Assembly (NCBI GenBank): GCA_036897095.1
Contig: JAYMSP010001351.1
Location: 1-33,104, forward strand
Source: Plantago elongata
Taxonomy: Eukaryota > Streptophyta > Magnoliopsida > Lamiales > Plantaginaceae
Length of the DNA stretch: 33,104 nt
Direction: 5' to 3'
Numbering within the stretch: the stretch's first letter is position 1; the number at the start of each line of letters is the position of its first letter. Below, piece by piece: positions 18,833 to 30,514 of this stretch. The notes under the pieces were generated by a model. It was given only the letters and a program-made list of their open reading frames with translations. It did not search any database and was not told the DNA's origin. A program made the translations under genes and the position numbers.

Positions 18833-21800
18833 ATGGCGAGATCGACAACAAAGGATGCTCAGGCGCTTTTCCGTTCTCTCCGATCCGCTTACACCGCCAC
18901 CCCTACCAATCTCAAGGTATGTATACTCACTCTCGATCCAAATGCCTGTGCAGATTTGATGTGATGCATAATTGCTCTTTTATGACTTTGTTTATTGATT
19001 TGATTTACTCCCAGATCATTGATCTCTACATTGTGTTTGCCATCGCCACTGCTCTCCTTCAGGTGCGTGGGTCTGATTATCTACACTCATTTTGTATGAG
19101 AAGAACGTTGTCTTGTTCATATGAATGAATGTGTGTCATTTCTATTGGGAATGTACATACACTCTCGTTCAACATTCCATTTTTCTGTTGCTCTTAGTCT
19201 TAGTTACATCCCCTACTAATATTCTGTTCAATATTATTTACTAGGCATGGTACTAATAATCCATTTGTGTACATGTGTATTCTGTTCAATAGTCCTACTA
19301 CTAACCTAGCAAAACAATCTTTCCAAATACTTCATGCCAATACTATCCACTTCAATCTTTTATTGATAGTTCAGGTTGTTAGTAGCGTCATTTGTAGATG
19401 ATTAGGCATGGTTCTAAATATCCTACCATTTCGTACGAAACATACGAGATTTCCGCTTTTCATCTATACTGACACAAAACAGCAGAGAGTGCCGCTCATC
19501 ACCTGTGTTTTTCGGTTTTCGTTTCGCAATTTGGGAAAATTTCCAGCTGCTTAGATGTCACCTTTGGCCATTTGGGAGCAAAATCCCCTTTCACAATCCC
19601 AAATTTAAACCTTTCTAATCACCTAAATACGGCAATTACAAACCATTTGAAATTTCCTGTGTGGAATATATACATTCACAACATCAATTTTATTTGGGAC
19701 TGTAGTTAGCTGAAGCTAAGTTTAACAACTGATTTGCTCTATTTCTGATGTAAACAGCTGTGTTCCCTGCTAGTTGAAAATTAGCTAAATGAGTTTGATT
19801 TTTTTCCCTTCATGTTTCAGTGGCCTAGATATGTTGGCAACCCTGGTTTATGGTTGGTTTACTAATTAGATTATGATTTAGTACTGTTCTGGTGTAGTTT
19901 ATAACTTTGTTGTAGTTTAGGACTTCAATTAGGCCAATATGCAGAATGCTAACCAATAATAAGTGCTTCTTATTTCCGGAATGTTGAATGATTCTGATGC
20001 TTTCAGTTCGGTATATACATTAATCTCATGGCTTTGAAGTTATTCTGTAGAGAATTTGAAACAGCTGCTTGCTTGAATGAACACAGTTTTCATCAAAAAC
20101 TTTTATAATATAATTAGTCCTGGTTTATCCACTTTTCAGGCTGTTGATGATCTTAATTATCTCAGTGCATTGTACAATGACTAACATATCAACAATGACC
20201 TCAGAAAGTTCATTTTTGAATCGGACCTTGACCCTCAGGACAATTTGAGCTAATAGCGGCTAACATTATCTAGCTATTCAGGGAATCATTTGATCTGCCT
20301 TTCTATAGAATTGTTTATGCTCATTGCATTGATTGGACTAGAAGAAGGTTTGATTTTGCTTACTGATTGCTTAGAAGTAAAATGAGATTACTGGAACAAG
20401 GTTTGATTTTGCTTACTGATTGCTTAGAAGTAAAATGAGATTACTGGAAAAAGGTTTGATTTTGCTTAGTAAGCTAAGATAGATGTGAAGACAGATGAGA
20501 CTTTGAGTGAAGAAAATAAACACTGTAATGAGATAGATTCTAAGTAGCAGGCTAATAAAAAGCTAGCTATGTACAAAGAATATCGAGGAAGAATTTGAAT
20601 TGAGTTGTTTTCCTTCTTTTCATGGTGAGAACAAATTATTAAGAAGGCCAAGCAACCTGCTTTAAACTATTGTTATTGCATTGACCTCTTAAGATATTTG
20701 TTTTCAATAAGTAATGTGTGTTTTGGTGGGGCTAGGACTTTGTGAGTTTTGTGCAATTTCCATGATCATTGTAGGGCAGTAGCCTTGGTGATTTGCTGAC
20801 TTCTCAAGTCCTCTACTTTGTTGGCTCCTGTTACGTCTCTTTTTAGCCTTAAAAGTATCGAGTCTGTCTAGCTTGTTTTAGGTGAGTATGTTTTAGTGTA
20901 AGGATGTGTTGTTGTAATTATTGCTGTGGTTTTCTGTAACTATTCAAGGGAATTTCTTGTTCACATAAATTTGATCTCATTAGATGTATTTATTTAATTT
21001 TTTATGGCCTTTCGAAACTCTTCCAAAACATATTGAGATGTCTCGGGAATTTAGAAAACCCAGATGGACAATCGAAACGAGATTCGATGGATGTGGAATG
21101 AATAATAGATTGGTTTATAACAGAGAATTTTTTGAAGAAAGGTAAACCAGTCTCGTCACGTCATTTTGGTGTTATAGCCTTCATTCCAGTTCTTTCTTCT
21201 TTTTTTGGGTTTTTTTTCTGGGGGGGGGGGGGGGGATCATCCTACATGGCCGAGACTAGACATTGATTAAAGTAGACTAGTATCAAGTATCAACTCACTT
21301 AACTCACCTTCTGATAGTAAAACAAAATTCAGTTAAGTTACTGAAGTATTTATTTAGTGGCAGTCACAGATTATGTGTTCCATACAATCAGTGATCCACC
21401 TGTTGTAGGCTAAGATGCGTCTGGTGCATGATAGGTTGAATTGATGCCATTGGAGATGAAGTAAGGGTGAGGACATCAAGTTGGATGTAGCTCTTAATGA
21501 ACGGAAAAGAACATGTCTAGCAGTAGTTTAATATAATAATATGTTACTTTAAGTATATTAATGCACCTGTCCCGCTCCGGAAATTTCTTTAAATGGCATC
21601 ATGTTTAAAGGGTAATAAAACTAATGACCAAGGAGACAAAAAAACAAGACCTAAGTTAGAAGCAGTATGTAATAATCTATGTAGATTAAATTCGTTATTG
21701 ATGATTTATTTATTGTGAGGAACAGTTGGAAATGACGTCTCTTGTACACACCCTGCTTAATTTGGTACGTGGCTCTTTTTAACCGACCTCAAATGCTTGA

Positions 21801-24162
21801 CAATTTATTGTCGTTTGGCATGTTTCTTGGTTTAATAACTTGCAATCTGTATTGTGAATTTTAGGATATGAAAATAGATACTATATAATGACACATCTAG
21901 ATTATCATCATCTATTTTCGTGAGTGATGTTTAGTATTTTTAATAAATTAAGGACTTGGTTTCTTAAGAAATTGCAGGACGCGGTTCTTTAGATAAACGA
22001 AAAAACCTATGTTCTCAAGCCTATCTTGAGGTAAAGACAGTAACGAAAAGTAACTGCTTGGTTTCAGTGAATAGCTAAATCTTTCGGCTTTGTTGGCTGA
22101 GTAGTTAATTATTTGAGCGATTGTAAAGTGTTTTTGTCACGTTGATTAACAAGAACTAAAGGAAAAGGGCAGCTAAGGAACTGTGGGTAAAGGATTTATG
22201 ATTACTCTGTAAGCATCATGTATGTTATTTTAGTTTTTTGACTTATGCTAAGTTTGTGCTCGGTGTTGGTTGTTGCTGTCAATAAGATCCCTAATGTTAT
22301 TTCTCCTGCGTATATGCTTGTACAGTATAATGACCTTTAGAATGGCAGGGCTACTAGATCTTCAAGTTAATGATCTGCTTGGTAGAGCTAAGCTTGGTTC
22401 AGGTGAAAAAAGTGTAAAATAGTCTCTGCATAGTAAACCGCCAGAGTTCAACAGGACGAAATGTAATAGCATATTTTCTCACTGCCCCTCTTCTTGATAA
22501 GTAATCCTAAGTAAAGGATGCATGAGGCACTAGGGTGGATATTTTTCTTGTTTTACCAAAGTAGGTTACAAAAATTTGTAGAAAATTTATCCTGGGTCAT
22601 AAGCTTTGTGTATTCTGCTTGTAAACTACTTCTGGTTTATTCTGTTATTCTCTCTAGCCGTGGATCAATAGTTTTCTTTCCATTAGATATCCTTCTTTTA
22701 ATCAGAAGTGTATGGAAACATTCCAATATGTGATGCATCTTAATGAAGAAGCCTCTGTATCCTGAGCATTTGGCAGTCACGTCTTTATTTTCTGAAAATT
22801 TCTCCAGGTTTTATTCTATCACTTGCACTTTTTTTTTTCTTTCTGAACATGTGCAACATGTTTTACTCGGTGGTTCGGATGTAGAAATACTAAATACTGA
22901 CCAGTATGTTTTCACGGAGACAAGGAGTTACCTTGTAGATTTTTGTCTGGCTTGTAACATTCACACGTATGCCACTACCCAATAACACCTTCAGTAGAAT
23001 ATTTTTGTGGGTAAATGTACATAGGAATAGTTGTTAGTTGCATGGTCTGTATTCCCGTTAATAATTACTAAAAACTTTTTTTCTTTTTTGTATATTCTTA
23101 ACTATAGATAATCTTTAAAGCAAAAAAAAAAGAACTACAGATAAGAGTTACATGATTTTTTATTTTTGCTCCAAGTTGTCGATTGTCTCTATGACTTGGT
23201 GAGCAACTGCTTCTAGTGAAAATACTTGTAGATACGAGATATACTGGTAATAAGTTAGCATTTTTGTTCCTAGTGGTGTTGTCTTCTGTGCCGCCTTCAT
23301 ATGAACAGAATTGTGCGACTTAGTCAGAAACAGACTCCTTATATTAACTTGATAAGTGTCCTTTTTTCTTGTAAAGTCATCGGGCTATCAAACTAATAGA
23401 TGATAACACACGACCGGCGAAAGTTTTCTTATGCCAACAAGTAAAGAAAACCTGAAAAGTTGATAATTATTTTTTCCTTGTAATCAGGTGGTTTACATGG
23501 CTCTTGTTGGATCTTTCCCGTTCAACTCCTTTCTTTCTGGGGTACTTTCATGTGTGGGTACCGCTGTCCTGGCTGGTAAGGCTGTCGTATGACTGGTTTC
23601 TCTTTTTGCTCTATGTGCGGCTAGTGGCACCAATGAGACTATTAATTTTTGGTTTTTGCCTGTCAGTTTGCCTTCGAATTCAAGTCAACAAAGAGAACAA
23701 GGAATTCAAGGTAATCCTCTCCGTCTCACAAATGTCATAAGTTTTGTTTTTGTGTCTATGAAGAGGAGATAATAGTGATGTGTTGGAAGTTGGAAGATTA
23801 TGGTAGTTCTGCATCTACAAGAACATTCTTATTAGCTAAATTGTTAGAATGTTTTGGGGGTCAAAGTCAAACTAATCTACAAGGTGTATAATGAAGCATG
23901 AAAACTGGAACTGCTTTCAAGATGGCAATTGGCCTTCCATCATATCCTCCAAAAGAATCTATAATTCAGCATATTCTACAAGCTGCAACAGATACATTTG
24001 TATTAGTCAGATCCAGAGTCGTTTGTTTCAAAAGGATACTTCGTACTTGTTTCTAAAGCCATGCTTAACAATTTACAGGATTTGCCTCCGGAACGTGCAT
24101 TTGCAGATTTTGTACTCTGCAACTTGGTGCTTCATTTGGTTATCATGAACTTCCTGGGATAA
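18833..24162 (+). CDS. DAD1: DAD1, oligosaccharyltransferase subunit (complete, 5 exons)
   Basis: Exons are 18833-18916, 19015-19062, 23488-23575, 23667-23710 and 24079-24162; all introns are GT-AG and phases join to exactly 115 codons, the usual plant length. DAD1 (defender against cell death 1, Ost2-type) is a small subunit of the ER-membrane oligosaccharyltransferase that transfers glycans to Asn residues of nascent proteins; loss triggers cell death in animals. Visible features are a cytosolic N terminus ([20 protein letters not shown]), hydrophobic segments at about residues 29-52, 55-75 and 96-115, conserved [34 protein letters not shown] and [20 protein letters not shown], and the C-terminal NFLG. 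The ATG in AAAATGGCG is the only sensible start. Intron 2 is about 4.4 kb, unusually long for this gene, and holds a 53-bp tandem duplication and a G16 tract. No disabling change is seen. Confidence 0.97.
20345..20468 (+). repeat. 53-bp tandem duplication in DAD1 intron 2 (2.3 copies)
   Basis: Units start at 20345, 20398 and 20451 with AAGGTTTGATTTTGCTTA. The first two copies are nearly identical across all 53 bases; the third stops after 18 bases. High identity implies a recent event. Confidence 0.9.
21220..21235 (+). repeat. G16 homopolymer in DAD1 intron 2
   Basis: Sixteen G bases follow a T-rich stretch (GGGTTTTTTTTCTG). It resembles the G16 tract inside the LTR at 10842 in length, but the flanks differ. 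Confidence 0.85.
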
Positions 24163-26119
24163 ACCCGTGCTATGCGCAGCAGCAGCTTGTTGGTTGTTAG
24201 ATGAAATCTGTGCATCAGACCAGTTGAGACTTGAGAGTAATGATTCTAAACATGTCATTGTAGAAGGAAAAACCCAGACTTTGGTTTAAAGATTTGAAAG
24301 TAAATTCGAAACACATATTAGTAGACATTAATCACTCCCTCCAGTGTCTGGCTTTTGAGCTATATCCCCATGTTCCGTATTGCTAACGTGGATAATACAT
24401 TAATACTACTAGTATATTGGCTATGGCATCCTATGTGCTCTCTAAACTACATGAACAAATCATGGTCAACAACTCCCTGCCCCTAATATGAAGAGATTTG
24501 TATAGTTGGTGTTATTCGACAGCATACGCTTATTTACTTTACTGGATTTTTGGCATGTTTGGAGGTCCAAATCATTTGAAAAACAGTGTATTCTGATTTT
24601 GAGTATTTTTGTCTTGCTTGCTCAATGCTCATGTCATGTGGTCCTCATGAGCAAAATGTTGGTTTATTAGAGAGGGTTCTCTTTCATTTAAATTTTAAAT
24701 TTTTAAGAGAGGGGGGCCTGTATTATTTTGGATAGTGAATGCATTTAATTATATTTACGGAACGGGGACCTCAGTCCTGTATTATTTTGGATAGTGATGA
24801 GTTATATTTATGTATGGGAGAACCTCTATTTAGTTTAGCCCCTGATTCTGATGAAATTATGTACTTCATGTATGGTGTACAGATGAGAAACGCAAGTTGT
24901 ATACCTTTTGGAGTAAGTCGTGGTACATGAAAGTTTCATATTAGTCCTCTGAGTCCGTATGTGGTTTTCTTAATACGGGGTCATGACATGATCCCGACTT
25001 GGATCAGGTGTTCATGTAATTTTTGATAGGTGAATTGGATTGAATTGAGTTGAATCACAATCAGACTAGATGAAGTATAACACACCACTAAGTCCCCTTT
25101 TAGCTCATTCTCTGGCGCCTGTGGCGCATTGCCTCGATCCATGCAATATGAATGTGAAGTCTAAAAATGTATGCTGAATTTGTTATTGGTGCAACCGGCA
25201 ACGGTAGGTTTTTGTTCTTCTACATTACCCACCATTTTTTAGACCCTATGAGACACATTGGGGGTGTGGATGATGCACAAATTTCATCCTGATTAAAAAG
25301 TTCATGCACGTTTAATGTTCAAGTTGACCTCTCCAAGTATTTTATGTCGGCTGATAGCTGGCTAGGATATGACAGTTCAGGCAAATATTTCACACATGTT
25401 CAATACTGGATATTATGTGCCTTAATTGCTGGAGACATACCAAAATGATGCATGTCCATTTTGAAGCAATCCAATATGGCGCCCATCTAGCTCATAATAA
25501 ATCTAGCCAATTATAATTAGATTAATTGTTACTACAATTTATGGACTAATAATTCATCTTTGACTTCTCTCTCTATATATATACACACTCAAATGTCTAA
25601 ATAAGTTACTAAACAAATTAAATAATAAATTTTCTTATGCAAGTTGGTTTGACTGCCTTAATGATGACGAAATATTTTTGAGATGTTAATGAACAAGATG
25701 TATTTCTATTTATCGACAATATCTTCCGTCGTTGATTCGAAGTCTCGGTCTTGCTGGGTAGAATGCCTTCTGCTGTCGGGTATCAACCGATCCCGAGCAC
25801 CGAAATGGATTCTTTACAAGAAAGAATTGATTTCATATAAATTAGCTGGTGAAGTAATAGTATAAAATATATACTAGTTGATTTTTAACTATGTTTACCA
25901 ACCTAGCTAATAAGGTATCAGGGAACTGATTAGGTAGTTAGATGATTAGATTATATGATAAGTTGATTTTTGTGAAGGTGTTTATTAAATTAATCATTCG
26001 ATAAAATGAATGAGTTGTATATATTTTTTAAAACAAATCACCAAGATTTTACGTATTATAAGCTATAGCTTTTTTTATGCTAAAGTTTTGAAAATAAGTA
26101 AGATTTTCCTACAATAATA
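24163..26119. other. DAD1 3' region and intergenic sequence
   Basis: The DAD1 3' UTR presumably occupies the first few hundred bases, though no canonical AATAAA is obvious close to the stop. The rest has no frame with recognisable protein similarity and no RNA gene that I can support. An imperfect direct repeat lies at 24717-24797. The sequence becomes strongly AT-rich after about 25850. Confidence 0.5.
24717..24797 (+). repeat. 22-bp direct repeat, two copies
   Basis: CCTGTATTATTTTGGATAGT followed by GA occurs exactly at 24717-24738 and 24776-24797, 59 bp apart. It lies in the DAD1 downstream region. Confidence 0.8.
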
Positions 26120-26430
26120 TTTTACGGTTTTTAAGTTTTAGTGGTCTGATCGGTCGACTTTCTTAAAAAACCACCAATCCACACATTTTTAATTATGATT
26201 TTAACAGATTATGTTATGATTTTAAGTTGTTACCATTAAAAGATTCAGTTACAGTTTTAACGTGTTTTATTAATTTTTTAGAGATGATAGATGATCTTAA
26301 TGCATCGGCAATGTATGTTTCAATTATAGTTTTAAATTAATTAATTTTTAAACAATACATGACATTTTTACAATGATTTGTTATAGTTTTAAGTGACAAT
26401 CGACTACTATTAAATAATCATTAAAGAAGT
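26120..26430 (+). repeat. AT-rich degenerate repeats, T-strand orientation
   Basis: Units such as TATGATTTTAA(C/G), TTATAGTTTTAAG and ACAGTTTTAACG recur every 30-60 bases. They resemble the tract at 3786-4312. The same motif appears on the opposite strand further right, so the two arms form a loose inverted arrangement around about 26430-26720. Confidence 0.5.
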
Positions 26431-26719
26431 TTAAAAGTTTCAGAAAAACTATCAAAACAACAATAAACAAACTTAAAATAAGTTACTTGAATATTTGGTC
26501 TTCCAAAATTTTAAAAATCTATTCTCGTAAAAAAAAAACAATACATGTTCATTCGATATCTTTGATGCAAATGTAATTGAGTTGTTAAACTAGTCTTTTT
26601 CTCTCGATCAAACTTGGTGAACTTCATCTTTCTATATTTTATTATATGTGCTTGTTGCTTCAATACTGCATTGACAACTTTGAGAGACCTATCATCAACT
26701 CGATGTCATCATCATACCT

Positions 26720-27430
26720 GCATAAACCATTTAAAAGTGGATTAAAACCATAACAACTCTCATTATAACTATAACACATGCTAATAACACTAATATTGAT
26801 GCGTAAAACCATATAAATGGAATTTTAAAATTAAAATAAACCAGGAACATGCAATACAAGCTAAAACCAGTAACATTAATACGTTAACCATAATTACTCT
26901 TAAAACTATAACAAAACATTTACAAAAATCAAATCATAAATATTTCAGAAAAGCTAAAACACTAATGATGATGCTTAAAATTATAACAATATGTCTTATG
27001 ACTATAACATATGTGCTAAAAATAATAACATTTAGCTAATCAACATAAGATAAATTTAATAGCATTAATGCTTACAACCAAAATTGTGGTTTTTAAAACT
27101 ACAAAATCACATTTTAAAATTATAACAAAGCACGAGCATGCAACACAAGCTAAAAACAACAATATTGGGCCTTAAAATCATAATAGGGTATTTTAAAACT
27201 ATAACAATGTCTCTTAAAACTATGACAAAACATTTCCAAAAATTTGAACCATAAATATTTCACCAGATGCTAAAAACACTAACATTGATGCTTAAAATAA
27301 CAACAATAGGTCTGAAAAAATTATAACAACAATACTTAATAATAACAGACTGAAACATCAAACACAAGGTAAAACCATAACAACAATAATTAAAACTATA
27401 ACAATGATTCTTAAAACCATAACAAAGAAA
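26720..27430 (-). repeat. AT-rich degenerate repeat array, A-strand orientation
   Basis: The core unit CTTAAAACTATAACAA(A/T) appears many times at roughly 20-40 bp spacing. A higher-order period of about 290 bp is also visible: the block from GAACATGCAATACAAGCTAA (about 26845) to CTTAAAATTATAACAA (about 26990) is repeated in diverged form from GAGCATGCAACACAAGCTAA (about 27134) to CTTAAAATAACAACAA (about 27305). The broken LINE begins at its right end. The array carries no gene. Confidence 0.65.
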
Positions 27431-27461
27431 GAAATACCGCTGCTGAGCTCTCACTGCTGGG

Positions 27462-28581
27462 ATGCCCCGGAAGAAAGTTGTCCCGCCGCTACCTGCATCG
27501 GCGACAAAAAGACCGGTTCGACGGCCTCGCCATATACAGGCGCCCACTCCCCCCCTCCAGCTCATCCAATTTGCGACGGAGCACCGCATACTAATCGGAT
27601 TCTGGACGAACCTGTAAACCCTAACTTCTCAGATCCCGTGTCGCCAGCCCCCACTGATTGGCGCGACCTGAGCGATAATGAAAGGGAGGAGGACCTGAAC
27701 GCCGTTAATGGCTCTGATTCACTGGTAGACCCAATCTCGAAAAACCAAATTGATGAATCTCAGACCCTTTCGCAGACAGAGGATGATGGACTTGGGGGGC
27801 GACAGTCCCAACAAATTGAGGATATTAACCAGGACGGTAATCTCCCACCTCCTGACCCCCCCCCCCCCAAATTCGAAACCCTAACCCTCCACCAACTCCG
27901 TGGATTGATGTTATACGGGGTAACCTTATCCCTGACCGAGGAATGACTATCGCATATAATCCACTACCGGTGGTTGAGGGTGAATTAGTTGTGGAGATTG
28001 AGGACGAGGATATCGAATCGGAACTTGAATTCTGGAATAATTCGCTTATCATATATGTGGATAACCACTCGTTATCCATGACTGTTGTTAAAAACTTTAT
28101 GATTAATATTTGGAACTTTGTTGCTCTCCCTGACCTATACTACAATGAGGAAGGTTTCTTTATAATTCGATTCCGAACGGAGGAGGATAGAGACGAGGTT
28201 AAGAATGGTGGCCCGTACTATATCTTTGGAAGACATATGGTGTCACGACCGTGGTCATGATCATTCGAGCTTAAGGAAGATATGACGGGTTTAGCACAAA
28301 TCTGGGTAAAATTCCCACTAACTCCCTTTGTATCTCTGGGGAGCAAAGAGTCTAAGCAAGATTGCCAGTGTCATTGGTGAGCCACTATTCACGAATGAAT
28401 GTACAACAAAGAAGTTGAGGGTGTCATATGCCAGAATATTGATTGAGGTTGACATCACACAAGAGCTTCGAAAATCCATTACGTTAAGGGATCGTCAAGG
28501 GAATGTGATTAATAAGTCAGTGGAATATGAATGGCAGCCTGTATTTTGTCAAAAGTGTCAATGACTCAGCCATATTTGCAA
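27462..28581 (+). pseudogene. LINE ORF1 with DUF4283-like domain and zinc knuckle, disrupted
   Basis: The probable start at 27462 gives MPRKKVVPPLPASATKRPVR, a basic leader typical of plant LINE ORF1. The frame shifts at a C-run near 27545-27555, continues as an acidic linker (about 27555-27860), and shifts again near the C-run at 27857-27869. The DUF4283-like core follows (DIESELEFWNNSLIIYVDNH, GGPYYIFGRHMVSRPW), with a TGA at 28258-28260. After another shift near 28330 comes LWGAKSLSKIASVIGEPLF, then EYEWQPVFCQKCQ, a TGA at 28562, and LSHIC, the remnant of a CCHC knuckle. Two stops and at least three shifts make it non-functional. Confidence 0.8.
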
Positions 28582-29011
28582 TGATGAGTCGACAAATATG
28601 GAAGGCAATGGCAATCATCAGCAGCCTATGCGCCAGCGCCCTGCGAGGCCGCGTGAGGGGGGTCAACGTCGAGCATGGATGGCCACGGGACGGTTGATTG
28701 AGCGCGTGGGTGCGGCCCCGAGCCCAACTCCATCCGCCCTTGTTGTGTTGGAAAAGAATGTGGAGCAAACAGCTTGCGGCAGTGACTTGAATGTAGGCCC
28801 TTCTGATGTCCCGGGCTCCTCTACACCGCCACCAAACGCCACAGATGGAGATGACTGCCCCCCCTGCACGGCAACAACGTCGATCTCTAGGTAGGGTGGA
28901 ATCTGTGAATAATAGAGAAACACGTGCTCCAATTGATATGGTACCCACACGGAATGGATTCGCATCGCTTGAGCTTGGATCTGGCTCTGGTGAAGACCCA
29001 AGCCATTATCT

Positions 29012-29972
29012 ATGTTAGCTTGGAATGTTAGGGGGCTAAATAAGGTCGCAAAACATAAGGAGATTGGCTCCCGTCTCCTGGAATGGAGTATTGTGGGCCT
29101 ATTAGAAACACGAGTAAAGCAAGAAAGTAAAGATAGGATCAGACGAAGACTGGGGAGTCGTTGGAGTTTCTGGGACAATTGCTCGTTCCATGTGCTGGGA
29201 CGGATTTGGGTGGCTTGGGACTCGGGTCGGGTTCAAGTTCAGTTTTTATGTTGCTCTGACCAGTTTGTTCACTGTAGATGGTTTGATTCGGATGGTGTTG
29301 ACAAGGGGCTTATAACTTTCATTTATGCTCATAATCAGCTTAACCAGCGTTGTCGCCTATGGCAAGAGTTTATTGACTTATCTAGCAACATTCATGAGCA
29401 GTGGGTATGTATTGGTGACTTCAATAACGTTTGTGGCGTGGAGGACCAAGTTGGAGGTAACCCAATGCATGAGCATGAGTTTAGAGATTTAGCGGCTATG
29501 ATGGAGACGATAGGCCTATTTGAGGTTCCGACTGTGGGTGATCAATTTACTTGGTCGAATAAGCATACCCAGGGCATTATTTATTCCTGCACTGATCGAG
29601 CACTTGGGAATGTGGAGTGGTTTCAGGCTAACCCTCTAGTGGATATCGAGATCATGCCATCGAGTGTCTCAGATCACTCACCACTTAGGTTTCGAAATTA
29701 TGTGTTTAACAACCCAAAGCGAGCATGCTTTCGCTTCCTAAATTTTGTGACCCAGTTCTCAGATTTTAGATCGATTGTTGAGTTGTCTTGGCGCCGTGAT
29801 TACAGTCTGACACCACATCAATGCATTTAGGTGAAGCTCAAACGCCTAAAGTCAGTTATTACACGCCTCCATTTGCGAATCCATGGTGTTGAACGACAAA
29901 TTTGACAGTTTCGAGAACAGCTTCAAGTTCGGCAAGAGCAGCTAAAGCACAACAGATTTGATACGGGACATA
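29012..29972 (+). pseudogene. LINE ORF2, endonuclease domain, truncated
   Basis: The frame opens with LAWNVRGLNKVAKHKEIGSR and holds the endonuclease motifs in order: GLLETRVK (catalytic Glu), FIYAHNQ, CIGDFNN (catalytic Asp) and SDHSPL (catalytic His). The protein would nick target DNA to prime reverse transcription. The endonuclease frame is open to a TAG at 29828, after which VKLKRLKSVITRLHLRIHG continues the usual linker with a further TGA near 29905. The CACTA insertion at 29973 then cuts off the expected reverse transcriptase. Confidence 0.85.
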
Positions 29973-29989
29973 CACTACAAAAATGTTGG

Positions 29990-30280
29990 GGAACAGCGAC
30001 GGGCGCATTCGTCACTGTTCCCCAGCGATTCATCGATGGATCCTCCAGTAATGGAACCAGCGACAAATGAAATCGTCGTCGCTGGCTATACTGTCACTGG
30101 ACGATCCATCGACGAATTAGGGACGGACCGGCTCGTTGACCGGTCCGTTCCTTTTTAGCAACGGATAATTATCTGTCGCTACATTGGACAAACAGATTAG
30201 GGACGTTCAGAGCGTCCCTAATCCGTTCAAGGAAGAATTCGTCGCTATTCCAAAATAGCGACGAATTCTCCGCTGCTGAC
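29990..30280. repeat. CACTA subterminal repeats with two perfect hairpins
   Basis: Short motifs with GCGACG, TCGTCGCT and CAGCGA occur repeatedly in both orientations; these are typical transposase-binding regions of CACTA elements. Hairpin 1 has 11-bp arms GATTAGGGACG/CGTCCCTAATC (30195-30205, 30213-30223). Hairpin 2 has 15-bp arms GAATTCGTCGCTATT/AATAGCGACGAATTC (30235-30249, 30254-30268) with a 4-base loop. A further inverted match, GGACCGG/CCGGTCC, lies near 30124-30147. Confidence 0.75.
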
Positions 30281-30514
30281 CTGGGATTTTTTTTTAAATA
30301 TTAAAATATCCTATTTTTGTCACCTATTTTCACACCATAACAATGTATAATTATATAACTCGATAACGTATTCAAATAAAAGTGATTCGTCGAATAAAAA
30401 ATATCCAAATGTAATAATAAACATCCATACGAACTAAAGCGGTAACTATGAATCCGTAAACAAAATAAAACACAAGTACCTAATCATCCCCTGGACAAAA
30501 TGAAACAGAAGTAC

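Larger units (their letters stand above)
27431..29972 (+). mobile_element. LINE (non-LTR retrotransposon), broken and interrupted
   Basis: It contains ORF1 with an N-terminal basic leader, a DUF4283-like domain and a zinc-knuckle remnant, followed by ORF2 starting with an apurinic-type endonuclease. ORF2 is interrupted at 29972 by a CACTA element, so the reverse transcriptase, if retained, lies beyond the right edge. The 5' boundary is uncertain by tens of bases because it sits against an A-rich repeat array. Confidence 0.8.

Noticed and set aside
18515..19128. Open frames of 84 and 101 codons around the DAD1 start
   Set aside because: They overlap the DAD1 leader and exon 1 in another frame or read through intron 1. 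Spliced DAD1 explains the region.
3160..26165. Shared words AAGATTTTCCTA and CTGATCGG near 3170-3230 and 26100-26155, possible paired ends of one 23 kb element
   Set aside because: The match is only two short words in the same orientation, with no inverted ends or target duplication.
28517..29178. Minus-strand frames of 143 and 171 codons
   Set aside because: They are shadows of the GC-rich linker between LINE ORF1 and ORF2 and show no domain.
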